Shown: positions 1 through 6,445, counted from the stretch's first letter. The stretch: 7,487 nucleotides of DNA from Frankiales bacterium (GCA_025464915.1 JAODNF010000497.1:1-7487), one strand, 5' to 3'. Numbers and translations are program-made. The notes: generated by a model not told the origin, from the sequence alone.

Positions 1-1806
1 CGCCTGAAGGCCGTCCTCGACGACATCAAGAACTCCGCTGGACAGGTCATCACCTTCCTCGACGAGATGCACACCGTCGTCGGCGCCGGCAAGAGCGAAG
101 GGTCGATGGACGCCGGCAACATGCTGAAGCCGAAGATCGCCCGCGGGGAGCTGCGGATGGTCGGCGCAACGACCCTCGACGAGTTCCGCCAGAACATCGA
201 GAAGGACCCCGCGCTCGAGCGGCGCTTCCAGCAGGTGCTGGTCGGCGAGCCCTCTGTCGAGGACACCATCGCGATCCTGCGCGGCCTCAAGGGCAGGTAC
301 GAGGCGCACCACGGCGTGGAGATCACCGACGGGGCACTGGTCGCGGCGGCGGCCCTGTCCGACCGCTACATCACCGCGCGCTTCCTGCCCGACAAGGCGA
401 TCGACCTCGTCGACGAGTCCGCCTCCAGGCTCCGGATGGAGATCGACTCCCGCCCCGTCGAGATCGACGAGCTGCAGCGGTCCGTCGACCGCATGAAGAT
501 GGAAGAGCTCGCGCTCTCCAAGGAGAGCGACGACGCCTCCGTCGAGCGGCTCGCGACCTTGCGCAAGGAGCTCGCGGACAGGTCGGAGGAGCTGTCCGGG
601 CTGATGGCGCGCTGGGAGCAGGAGAAGACCGGGCTCAACCGCATCGGCGAGCTGAAGAAGCGGCTGGACGACCTGCGCTCGCAGCTCGAGCGCGCGCAGC
701 GCGACGGCGACCTCGAGACCGCGAGTCGCCTGCAGTACGGCGAGATCCCGACCGTCGAGCGCGAGCTCTCGGAGACCGTGCCGCCCACCGACACGATGGT
801 GAAGGAGCAGGTGACTGCGGACGACATCGCCGAGGTCGTCGCGGCCTGGACCGGCATCCCCTCCGGCCGGCTGCTCGAGGGCGAGACGGCAAAGCTGCTG
901 CGGATGGAGGACGCACTCGCGGCCCGCCTCATCGGTCAGACCGCTGCCGTGCAGGCGGTCAGCGACGCCGTCCGCCGTGCCCGCGCCGGCATCTCCGACC
1001 CGGACCGGCCCACGGGATCGTTCCTGTTCCTCGGCCCTACCGGTGTCGGCAAGACCGAGCTCGCCAAGGCCCTCGCGGAGTTCCTCTTCGACGACGAGCG
1101 GGCACTCACCCGCATCGACATGAGCGAGTACGGCGAGAAGCACGCCGTGGCCCGCCTCGTCGGTGCGCCGCCCGGCTACGTCGGGTACGACCAGGGCGGC
1201 CAGCTCACCGAGGCGGTCCGCCGCCGGCCGTACTCCGTGGTGCTCTTCGACGAGGTCGAGAAGGCCCACCCCGACGTCTTCGACGTGCTGCTGCAGGTGC
1301 TCGACGACGGGCGCCTCACCGACGGCCAGGGCCGGACGGTCGACTTCCGCAACACCATCCTGGTGCTGACCTCGAACCTCGGGTCTGCCTTCACGACCGA
1401 CCCGCTGCTCACCCCGCAGCAGCGCCACGACAAGGTGCTCGACGTCGTGCGGTCGGCCTTCAAGCCGGAGTTCGTGAACCGGCTCGACGACATCGTGGTG
1501 TTCGACGCCCTGGGCACCGCGGAGCTGACCGCCATCGTCGACCTGCAGGTGGCGTCGCTGGCCAAGCGCCTCGCCGACCGGCGCTTGACCCTGACCGTGA
1601 CCGACGCCGCGAGGGAGTGGCTGTCCCTCACCGGCTACGACCCGCTCTACGGTGCCCGACCGCTGCGTCGCCTGGTGCAGAAGGCGATCGGCGACCGGCT
1701 GGCTCGCGCCCTGCTCGCGGGCGAGGTGCAGGACGGCGACGAGGTCGTCGTCGACCGGGCCGGCGATGACCTCACGGTCGGCCCCGCTGTCTTGCGTCCT
1801 TCCTGA
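1..1806 (+). CDS. clpB: ATP-dependent disaggregase ClpB (Hsp100), 5'-truncated by the window
   Basis: This is a cytoplasmic AAA+ unfoldase that threads aggregated proteins through a hexameric pore, working with DnaK/DnaJ/GrpE. The reading frame is already open at base 1. The window holds 601 codons; the family is usually about 850-870 residues, so the N-domain and the first Walker A are missing. In fragment numbering, the NBD1 Walker B FLDEMHTVVGAG is at residues 19-30 and the arginine-finger stretch ending ALERRF is at about 71-76. A charged, Leu/Glu/Arg-rich coiled-coil middle domain follows at about 145-260. In NBD2, Walker A GPTGVGKT is at 345-352, the pore loop GAPPGYVGY is at 388-396 (Tyr393), and Walker B LFDE has Asp417/Glu418. 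Sensor 1 TSNLGS has Asn459, and sensor 2 GARPLRR is at 551-557. All key residues are present, so the protein looks active. Heat-shock control (HspR/HAIR in relatives) would lie upstream, outside the window. The stop TGA at 1804-1806 is followed almost at once by a pseudogene. Confidence 0.97.
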   Translation, partial: RLKAVLDDIKNSAGQVITFLDEMHTVVGAGKSEGSMDAGNMLKPKIARGELRMVGATTLDEFRQNIEKDPALERRFQQVLVGEPSVEDTIAILRGLKGRYEAHHGVEITDGALVAAAALSDRYITARFLPDKAIDLVDESASRLRMEIDSRPVEIDELQRSVDRMKMEELALSKESDDASVERLATLRKELADRSEELSGLMARWEQEKTGLNRIGELKKRLDDLRSQLERAQRDGDLETASRLQYGEIPTVERELSETVPPTDTMVKEQVTADDIAEVVAAWTGIPSGRLLEGETAKLLRMEDALAARLIGQTAAVQAVSDAVRRARAGISDPDRPTGSFLFLGPTGVGKTELAKALAEFLFDDERALTRIDMSEYGEKHAVARLVGAPPGYVGYDQGGQLTEAVRRRPYSVVLFDEVEKAHPDVFDVLLQVLDDGRLTDGQGRTVDFRNTILVLTSNLGSAFTTDPLLTPQQRHDKVLDVVRSAFKPEFVNRLDDIVVFDALGTAELTAIVDLQVASLAKRLADRRLTLTVTDAAREWLSLTGYDPLYGARPLRRLVQKAIGDRLARALLAGEVQDGDEVVVDRAGDDLTVGPAVLRPS

Positions 1807-1807
1807 G

Positions 1808-2210
1808 CACGGTCGGCTGACCGTCGGTCTCGGTGTGGGCGGCCGCCTGGAGGACTACGCCGCCGTCGGCGCGGACCCCTCGACGCGACGTTGAGTAGGG
1901 ACGCTCGGCCCGAGGACGATGCGGTCGGCGGTCACCTGGGCCCACGGCCTGGCGGGGGTGTCGATGGACCTCGACCTCGCCGGCATCGGCCGGTTGTTCG
2001 ACGTGGCCCGTGACGCCTGGTCACAGGCAGGACGCGGTACGCCGTATCTCGCCACCTCGACGTGGTTCGCGCTGGACGAGGGCGACGGGTCGGCGCGCGC
2101 AGGTGCACCAGCACCTGATGCACTGCATGAACTGGCTGCCGCCCTCGCTCGTCGACCCGCTCGCCCGGGTGAGCGGCTTCGCCGGGACACCCGCCGAGCT
2201 GCTGGGGTGA
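1808..2210 (+). pseudogene. Remnant of an F420/flavin-dependent luciferase-like monooxygenase (LLM)
   Basis: Three blocks of a bacterial luciferase-like oxidoreductase can be read in order. Block 1 (frame 2, 1811-1894) gives GRLTVGLGVGG followed by LEDYAAVGADPSTRR and a TGA stop at 1892-1894. Block 2 continues in the same frame directly after that stop with VGTLGPRTMRSAV, WAHGLAGVSMD, and then FDVARDAW and LATSTWFAL, up to about 2095. Block 3 is in frame 3 (about 2094-2210) and gives RAQVHQHLMHCMNWLPP, then VSGFAGTPAELLG and a stop. In intact members, as I recall them, roughly 40 residues separate the end of block 1 from LVGTLGP, so about 120 bp are deleted at 1890-1895. The N-terminal ~80-100 residues and the final ~20 residues (the DEVHLIP-type end) are also gone. 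The remnant begins within five bases of the clpB stop. Loss of the N-terminus, an internal deletion and a frameshift together mean it cannot make a working enzyme. The family assignment rests on recognised motifs, not on a search. Confidence 0.8.
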
Positions 2211-2213
2211 CCT

Positions 2214-2229
2214 GTTTCACGCGTGACAC
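2214..2229. promoter_or_regulatory. 16-bp imperfect palindrome upstream of the acyltransferase gene (possible operator)
   Basis: The sequence GTTTCACGCGTGACAC is a palindrome with one mismatched pair; its core TCACGCGTGA is perfect. It lies between the pseudogene stop (2210) and the GTG start at 2281, about 50 bp upstream of that start. A -35-like GTGACA (2223-2228) overlaps its right half, although I see no convincing -10. TetR/GntR-type operators have this size and symmetry, but no regulator gene is visible nearby. It could be chance. Confidence 0.3.
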
Positions 2230-2280
2230 ATCGGGCGCCTGCGTCGTTGACTGACTCACACCCGGTCCGAGGAGACGCAC

Positions 2281-3066
2281 GTGGTTGACGAGACCCCGAC
2301 CCTGCCCGCGATCAACGCCGGGCAGCTGGCGGTCGTCCGCACGCTCCTCGAGCGCGTCCTGAAGATCTACCACCGCATCGAGACCTCCGGCACCGAGCAC
2401 CTCCCGGACAGCGGCGCCCTCATCGTGGGCAACCACTCCGGTGGCGTCATCGCCATGGACGTGCCGATCATCGCCGTCTCCTACTGGGAGAAGTACGGCC
2501 TGAAGCACCCGCTGCGCGTCCTCGCCCACGACGTGCTCATGCTCCCCTTCGGGGCGGTGCTCAAGCCGCTGGGCTTCGTCAACGCGACGCGTGAGAACGC
2601 GCGCGCCGCGCTGAGTGAGGGCGGCGCGACCATCGTCTTCCCGGGCGGCGACTACGACGTCTACCGCCCCACCGCGGTCCGCAACAAGATCGACTTCGCC
2701 GGCCGCACCGGTTACGTCCGCACCGCGATCGAGGCCGGTGTCCCGATCGTGCCGGTCGTCAGCATCGGCGGGCAGGAGTCGCAGCTCGTGCTGAGCCGCG
2801 GCGAGTCGCTCGCGAAGTACATCCCGATCACCAAGGTCTTCCGCTCCAAGTACGTCCCGATCGCCGTCGGCTTCCCGTGGGGCATCTCGCTCGGCATCCC
2901 GCCGAACCTGCCGCTGCCCACGAAGATCGTGACCCGCTTCCTCGAGCCGATCGACCCCGCCGACTTCGACAACGACATCAAGGCCGTCGACGAGGTCGTG
3001 CGCGCCCGGATGCAGGAGGCGCTCGACGAGCTCGCCGCCGAGCGCCGCTACCCCGTCCTCGGCTGA
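2281..3066 (+). CDS. PlsC/DAGAT-like lysophospholipid acyltransferase family protein
   Basis: This 261-residue protein probably transfers an acyl chain to a lysophospholipid or another glycerol-based acceptor at the inner face of the membrane. The motif NHSGGVIAMD (51-60) carries the conserved NH, with the next Asp at position 60. FPGGDYDVYRP (120-130) stands in for the usual FPEG block, VPIVPVVSIGGQES is a typical block IV, and the PWG...PPNLPLP stretch near 200-215 resembles the DAGAT/TMEM68-like branch. The spacing is odd: the common family motif is HX4D, and here His52 and Asp60 are seven residues apart. The start is GTG at 2281. GAGGAG at 2269-2274 lies six bases upstream, and an in-frame TGA at 2248-2250 rules out a longer protein with a standard start. 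I see no signal peptide and no obvious membrane span. Its substrate cannot be told from sequence. It is probably transcribed alone, since the flanking genes are a pseudogene and a convergent gene. Confidence 0.85.
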   Translation: MVDETPTLPAINAGQLAVVRTLLERVLKIYHRIETSGTEHLPDSGALIVGNHSGGVIAMDVPIIAVSYWEKYGLKHPLRVLAHDVLMLPFGAVLKPLGFVNATRENARAALSEGGATIVFPGGDYDVYRPTAVRNKIDFAGRTGYVRTAIEAGVPIVPVVSIGGQESQLVLSRGESLAKYIPITKVFRSKYVPIAVGFPWGISLGIPPNLPLPTKIVTRFLEPIDPADFDNDIKAVDEVVRARMQEALDELAAERRYPVLG

Positions 3067-3068
3067 TC

Positions 3069-3125
3069 CCCGCGGTTTCACTGATTCACCGCCTCCTGGT
3101 GGGGGCAGTTCGGTGAAACCGCGGG
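3069..3125. terminator. Bidirectional hairpin terminator between convergent genes
   Basis: The arms CCCGCGGTTTCAC (3069-3081) and GTGAAACCGCGGG (3113-3125) are perfect 13-base inverted repeats. In RNA the stem extends to 16 pairs (3069-3084 with 3110-3125), including one G-U pair, with a 25-nt loop. The hairpin starts two bases after the acyltransferase stop on the plus strand and six bases after the stop of the convergent gene on the minus strand. It can therefore end transcripts from both sides. No T-tract follows on either strand, which is common in high-GC actinobacteria. A competing pairing of TTCACCG (3085-3091) with CGGTGAA (3111-3117) is possible. Confidence 0.7.
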
Positions 3126-3131
3126 AGGGGG

Positions 3132-4190
3132 TCAGCGGGAGAGGTGGGGGGCGGCCCGCCCGGCGATGAGCGGCAGGTCGAGGTAGGTCTGGATGCCGGG
3201 CTGCGCGGCGACGACGTAGGGGATCGCGCTGACGCAGTGGTGCGCGGTCGAGGTGATGCCCGGGTTGCGGACCAGCCCCTCCTCGACGGTCTCCGGCTGG
3301 TAGCCCTTGAACGTGACGAGCACGTCCGGGTCACCGGTCACGGCGACCTCGAAGCGTTCGCCGGCCTGGCCGAACGACCACGCGGGGTCGAGGTCCTTCT
3401 CGCCCATCAGCCAGTTCACCTGGGCCGTGATGACAGCCTCGCCCTTGACGGTGGCAGTCCACGTGAACCGCTGCGCCGCCACGAGACCCGGCTCGATGAC
3501 GCCCATCGGGGTGTCGATCGGCGCGGTCGCGACGGCGACCTCGTTGGCGCCCTCGATCCGAGGGTCGATGTCGAAGCCGAGCTCGTCGGCGATCATCTGG
3601 ATCGACTGGCGGAAGCCGCCGCCGAGCAGCCCCACCATCGGGCTCTGCAGCGACACCTCCGGCGGGTGGCCGAACAGCATGATGTCGCGCAGCACGTCAG
3701 GGGCGCCGTACGTCCTGATGTCGCTGAACTCCTCGGACCGCACGTGCGTGATGCGCGACGTCAGCGCCGAGACCATCAAGGGGAAGCGCTCGGTGATGCC
3801 GCCGGGGTGGATGCCGGTGCCGTGCAGCGACGACTGCCCGGTCGCGCAGGCCTCACGGAGCGCGACGGACTTCTTCTCCGACGGGTAGACCCAGCCGAGT
3901 GGCGTCACGACGTTCGCACCGGAGGCGAGCATCTTGCAGACCAGCTCCTCGTCGGGGAGCAGTGCGGCATAGCAGATGCAGTCGGCACCGAGCGCGAGCA
4001 GCGCGTCGACGTCGCCCGTCGCCTTCACCCCGAGGGGCGCGATGCCGGCGAGCTCGCCCGCGTCCATCCCCTCCTTCGCCGGGGAGTGCACCCACACCCC
4101 GACGAGCTCTAGCTCCGGATGCGCGGCGATCGCCTCGATCGCTGCCCGTCCCACGCCGCCGGTCGCCCACTGGATCACCTTGATGGCCAT
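3132..4190 (-). CDS. NAD(P)-dependent dehydrogenase, dihydrodipicolinate reductase/amine dehydrogenase-like
   Basis: This 352-residue cytoplasmic oxidoreductase has an N-terminal Rossmann fold. After the first strand KVIQWAT comes the nucleotide loop GGVGR (11-15), followed by a helix and VGVWVHSPAKEG, as in DapB-like dehydrogenases. GTGIHPGG (124-131) and the following ITERFPL are hallmarks of the family usually annotated as NAD(P)H-dependent amine dehydrogenase or dihydrodipicolinate reductase-like, which is abundant in actinobacteria. A characterised distant relative is 2,4-diaminopentanoate dehydrogenase. It is not the lysine-pathway DapB, which is only about 245 residues and carries a different substrate motif. 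The real substrate is unknown. ATG (complement of 4188-4190) is the chosen start because the Rossmann strand begins at residue 2. The upstream sequence has no good Shine-Dalgarno but has a TAGGTT box seven bases before ATG, suggesting a leaderless mRNA. It stands alone, convergent with the acyltransferase gene and divergent from the epimerase gene. Confidence 0.85.
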   Translation of the reverse strand: MAIKVIQWATGGVGRAAIEAIAAHPELELVGVWVHSPAKEGMDAGELAGIAPLGVKATGDVDALLALGADCICYAALLPDEELVCKMLASGANVVTPLGWVYPSEKKSVALREACATGQSSLHGTGIHPGGITERFPLMVSALTSRITHVRSEEFSDIRTYGAPDVLRDIMLFGHPPEVSLQSPMVGLLGGGFRQSIQMIADELGFDIDPRIEGANEVAVATAPIDTPMGVIEPGLVAAQRFTWTATVKGEAVITAQVNWLMGEKDLDPAWSFGQAGERFEVAVTGDPDVLVTFKGYQPETVEEGLVRNPGITSTAHHCVSAIPYVVAAQPGIQTYLDLPLIAGRAAPHLSR

Positions 4191-4197
4191 GGTCCGG

Positions 4198-4203
4198 AAC
4201 CTA
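4198..4203 (-). promoter_or_regulatory. Putative -10 box (TAGGTT) for a leaderless transcript
   Basis: On the minus strand TAGGTT matches the actinobacterial TANNNT -10 consensus and ends exactly seven bases before the ATG of the amine dehydrogenase-like gene. Transcription would then start at or next to the A of ATG. No Shine-Dalgarno is seen at the expected distance, which fits. A -35 candidate (TTCCGC, 18 bases further upstream) is weak. Confidence 0.4.
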
Positions 4204-4252
4204 GGGCCCGGTACGCCGTCAGCGGAAGCGCTTGTTCCTGGCCACCGGGACC

Positions 4253-4260
4253 GGTGAGGT
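4253..4260 (+). promoter_or_regulatory. Ribosome binding site of the epimerase gene
   Basis: GGTGAGGT lies six bases before the ATG at 4267 and fixes that start. It lies in a 76-bp divergent intergenic stretch (4191-4266) that must carry promoters for both directions. I cannot assign a convincing plus-strand -10/-35 pair. Confidence 0.6.
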
Positions 4261-4266
4261 CACCGC

Positions 4267-5256
4267 ATGCGACTCCTCGTCCTCGGCGGCACCCGCTTCG
4301 TCGGCCGCTCCGTGATCCTCGACGCCCTCGCACGCGGCTGGGACGTGACCGCCCTGAACCGCGGCATCACGGGTGCGCTGCCGGACGGCGTACACGCCCT
4401 GACCGCGGACAGGACGGACGACGCGCAGCTCGCAGATGCCTTGAGGGGCAAGGAGTTCGACGCGGTCTTCGACCCGTGGGCGCAGGCGCCGAGGGTCGTA
4501 CGGGCGTCGGCTCGGCTGCTGACGGGGCGGGTCGGGCAGTACGCGTACTGCTCCAGCATCAGCGCGTACGAGGAGGGCCGGCCGGTCGGTGGCAACGAGG
4601 ACTGGCCGGCGGTTGAGGCTTCTCCGGACGCGGAGGCCACGGCGTACCAGCACGACAAGCGGGGCGGAGAGCTCGCGGCGCTCGAGTCGTTCCCGGACGC
4701 GCTCGTCGGACGGCCCGGACTGATCCTCGGCCCGTACGAGGACATCGGCAGGCTGCCCTGGTGGCTGGGACGGGCTGCGAGGGGCGGCCGGATGGTCGCG
4801 CCGGGAAGGCCTGACAGGCCTGTGCAGTACGTCGACGCACGCGACCTCGCCACCTGGTTCAACGACAGCCTGGCCGCGGGCGCGAGCGGGATCACCGACC
4901 TGGTCGACCCGAGCGGCCACACCACGACGCGGTCGCTGCTCGAGGCCGTCGTGACGGCCACGGGTGACCGGGCGGAGCTCGTCTGGGTCGACCAGGAGAC
5001 CGTGCTGGCCAGCGGCGCCGAGCCGTGGACGCAGCTGCCCTGCTGGGTGCCCGAGGGCGGCGAGTTCGAGGGCTTCATGGAGAGCGACACCTCCAAGGCG
5101 ATCGCGACGGGGCTCGTTTCTCGCGACGTCGCCGACACGGCCGCCGCGACATGGGAGTGGCTGCAGCGCGACGGGTTCCCTGTCCAGCGGCCCGACCGGC
5201 CGGTGCACGGACTGCCGGAAACCCTGGAGACGGCCCTACTAGCCTCGGTGTCGTGA
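4267..5256 (+). CDS. NAD-dependent epimerase/dehydratase (extended SDR family)
   Basis: This 329-residue cytoplasmic protein belongs to the atypical/extended short-chain dehydrogenase family. The N-terminal MRLLVLGGTRFVGR gives the Rossmann loop GGTRFVG (7-13) directly after the first strand, and ALNRG follows the second strand. Tyr127 and Lys131 in YQHDK form the catalytic YXXXK pair, preceded by the YCSSISAY strand (94-101). RPGLILGPYED (149-159) and VQYVDARDLA (187-195) are typical of family members annotated as NAD-dependent epimerase or reductase. The substrate is unknown; sugar nucleotides are only one possibility. ATG 4267 fits both the Rossmann strand and the GGTGAGGT ribosome site. 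Its last four bases overlap the GTG start of pyrE, so the two are almost surely co-transcribed and translationally coupled. That does not show a shared pathway. Confidence 0.87.
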   Translation: MRLLVLGGTRFVGRSVILDALARGWDVTALNRGITGALPDGVHALTADRTDDAQLADALRGKEFDAVFDPWAQAPRVVRASARLLTGRVGQYAYCSSISAYEEGRPVGGNEDWPAVEASPDAEATAYQHDKRGGELAALESFPDALVGRPGLILGPYEDIGRLPWWLGRAARGGRMVAPGRPDRPVQYVDARDLATWFNDSLAAGASGITDLVDPSGHTTTRSLLEAVVTATGDRAELVWVDQETVLASGAEPWTQLPCWVPEGGEFEGFMESDTSKAIATGLVSRDVADTAAATWEWLQRDGFPVQRPDRPVHGLPETLETALLASVS

Positions 5257-5795
5257 CCGACCGCGAAGACCTCCTCGAGCTCGTCAAGGCCCAGGCCATC
5301 GTCCACGGCAAGGTGACGCTGTCGTCCGGCCGCGAGGCCGACTACTACGTGGACCTGCGCCGCACGACGCTGTCGGCGACCGCCGCCCCGCTCGTCGGCA
5401 GGGTGATGCTCGACCTCACGAGCGACTGGGACTTCGACGCCGTCGGCGGCCTCACCATGGGCGCCGACCCGGTCGCCACCGCGATGCTGCACCAGGCCGC
5501 CGCTCAGGGTCGCCGGCTCGACGCCTTCGTCGTGCGCAAGGCCGCCAAGGCGCACGGCCTGCAGAAGCAGATCGAGGGACCGGACATCGTCGGCAAGCGC
5601 GTCCTCGTGGTCGAGGACACCAGCACGACGGGTGGTTCGCCCCTCGAGGCGCTCGCGGCCGTCCGCGCCGCGGGCGCGACCTGCGTCGGCGTCGCGACCA
5701 TCGCGGACCGCGCGACCGGGGCCGGCGAGAAGATCCAGGCCGAGGGCGTCGACTACCGCTACATCTACTCGCTCGAGGACCTCGGCTTGGCCTGA
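5253..5795 (+). CDS. pyrE: Orotate phosphoribosyltransferase
   Basis: PyrE joins orotate to PRPP to give orotidine 5'-monophosphate, the fifth step of UMP synthesis, in the cytoplasm. The product has 180 residues, the usual length of short actinobacterial PyrE (about 180). The orotate/PRPP-side segment SSGREADYYVDLRR is at 24-37. The flexible catalytic loop region FVVRKAAKAHG is at 92-102. The PRPP-binding signature VLVVEDTSTTGGS is at 117-129, with the acidic pair Glu121/Asp122. GTG at 5253 is the start: it gives the expected N-terminus VTDREDLLELV and shares GTGA with the stop of the preceding gene. No good Shine-Dalgarno sits directly upstream, which fits coupled translation. Its 3' end runs 31 bases into the convergent DedA gene. 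Confidence 0.96.
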   Translation: MTDREDLLELVKAQAIVHGKVTLSSGREADYYVDLRRTTLSATAAPLVGRVMLDLTSDWDFDAVGGLTMGADPVATAMLHQAAAQGRRLDAFVVRKAAKAHGLQKQIEGPDIVGKRVLVVEDTSTTGGSPLEALAAVRAAGATCVGVATIADRATGAGEKIQAEGVDYRYIYSLEDLGLA

Positions 5796-6445
5796 GGGCT
5801 GGCCTGACGCCGGTTCTTGCGGACCTCGAGCGCGATCGGGATCAGCGAGATCGCCACGATGATGACCGCGAAGACCTCGAGGTTCTTGCCGATCGCGTCG
5901 ACCTGCCCGAGGTAGTAGCCCAGGACGGTCACGCCCGCGCCCCAGAGGGTGCCGCCGACGACGTTCCACTGGGTGAAGGTCCGCGTGGGGAGCTGGCCGG
6001 CACCGACCAGCGGGTTGATGAAGGTGCGCACGATCGGAACGAAGCGGCCGATGACCAGCGCGCGCCCGGCGCCGTACTGCTCGACGACCTCCTCGGCCTT
6101 CGTGACGTAGTGCCGCTTGAACAGCCGGGAGTCCTCCCGGGCGAACAGGGCAGGCCCTGCGCGCCGGCCGATGAGGAAGCCGGTCTGGGCGCCGATGATC
6201 GCGGCGGCGGTGATGGCCAGCACCATCGGCACGATCCCGATGGGCGGGTCGTAGTGCAGCGCCTTCGCGCCCTTCTCGGTGCAGACGAAGCCCGCAGCGA
6301 ACAGCAGCGAGTCGCCCGGCAGGAAGAACCCCAGCAGCAGGCCGGTCTCCGCGAACACGATCAGGAGCAGGCCGGCCAGGCCCACGCTCTCGAGAAGCTG
6401 CTTGCCGTCGAGGATCGCGGGCAGGGCCTGCACAGTTCCGCTCAC
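5765..6445 (-). CDS. DedA family integral membrane protein
   Basis: This 226-residue inner-membrane protein belongs to the DedA/VTT (SNARE-associated) superfamily. Members such as UptA recycle undecaprenyl phosphate across the membrane, and others support membrane energetics and drug tolerance. FAETGLLLGFFLPGDSLL (31-48) is the first signature, with Glu33 and Asp45. GRFVPIVRTFINPLVGAG (133-150) is the second, a re-entrant segment with Arg134 and Arg140. Hydrophobic spans lie at about 21-42, 70-97, 160-182 and 188-206. The C-terminal tail is basic and polar (RKNRRQ onwards). The open frame extends far upstream through the antisense of fba, so the start was picked by homology: GTG (complement of 6443-6445) precedes the family's usual short N-terminus. 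A TAGCGT box lies seven bases before that GTG, which supports it. A GTG four codons further in is the alternative. The stop lies inside the 3' end of pyrE. Confidence 0.92.
   Translation of the reverse strand: MSGTVQALPAILDGKQLLESVGLAGLLLIVFAETGLLLGFFLPGDSLLFAAGFVCTEKGAKALHYDPPIGIVPMVLAITAAAIIGAQTGFLIGRRAGPALFAREDSRLFKRHYVTKAEEVVEQYGAGRALVIGRFVPIVRTFINPLVGAGQLPTRTFTQWNVVGGTLWGAGVTVLGYYLGQVDAIGKNLEVFAVIIVAISLIPIALEVRKNRRQASPQAKPRSSSE

Noticed and set aside
1809..1824. Short hairpin (ACGGTC, GGCT loop, GACCGT) directly after clpB as a terminator
   Set aside because: The stem is only six pairs with no T-tract, and the same bases encode the GRLTVG segment of the LLM remnant. It may simply be coding residue, although a weak terminator role cannot be excluded.
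1919..2254. Intact 111-codon gene between clpB and the acyltransferase gene
   Set aside because: The frame begins in the middle of the LLM homology and its last ~50 codons are out of frame relative to that homology. It also lacks a ribosome site. It is part of the pseudogene.
1855..3081. 408-codon open frame on the minus strand
   Set aside because: It lies opposite the pseudogene and acyltransferase gene. Its composition is Arg/Asp/Gly/Val-rich with no motifs, as expected for an antisense shadow in high-GC DNA.
3144..4112. 322-codon open frame on the plus strand
   Set aside because: It is opposite the amine dehydrogenase-like gene, whose Rossmann motifs are clear. The plus-strand translation has no recognisable features.
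4260..5969. 569-codon open frame on the minus strand
   Set aside because: It is antisense to the well-supported epimerase and pyrE genes. It shows low-complexity Ser/Arg/Ala-rich translation and no domain, so it is a GC-bias artefact.
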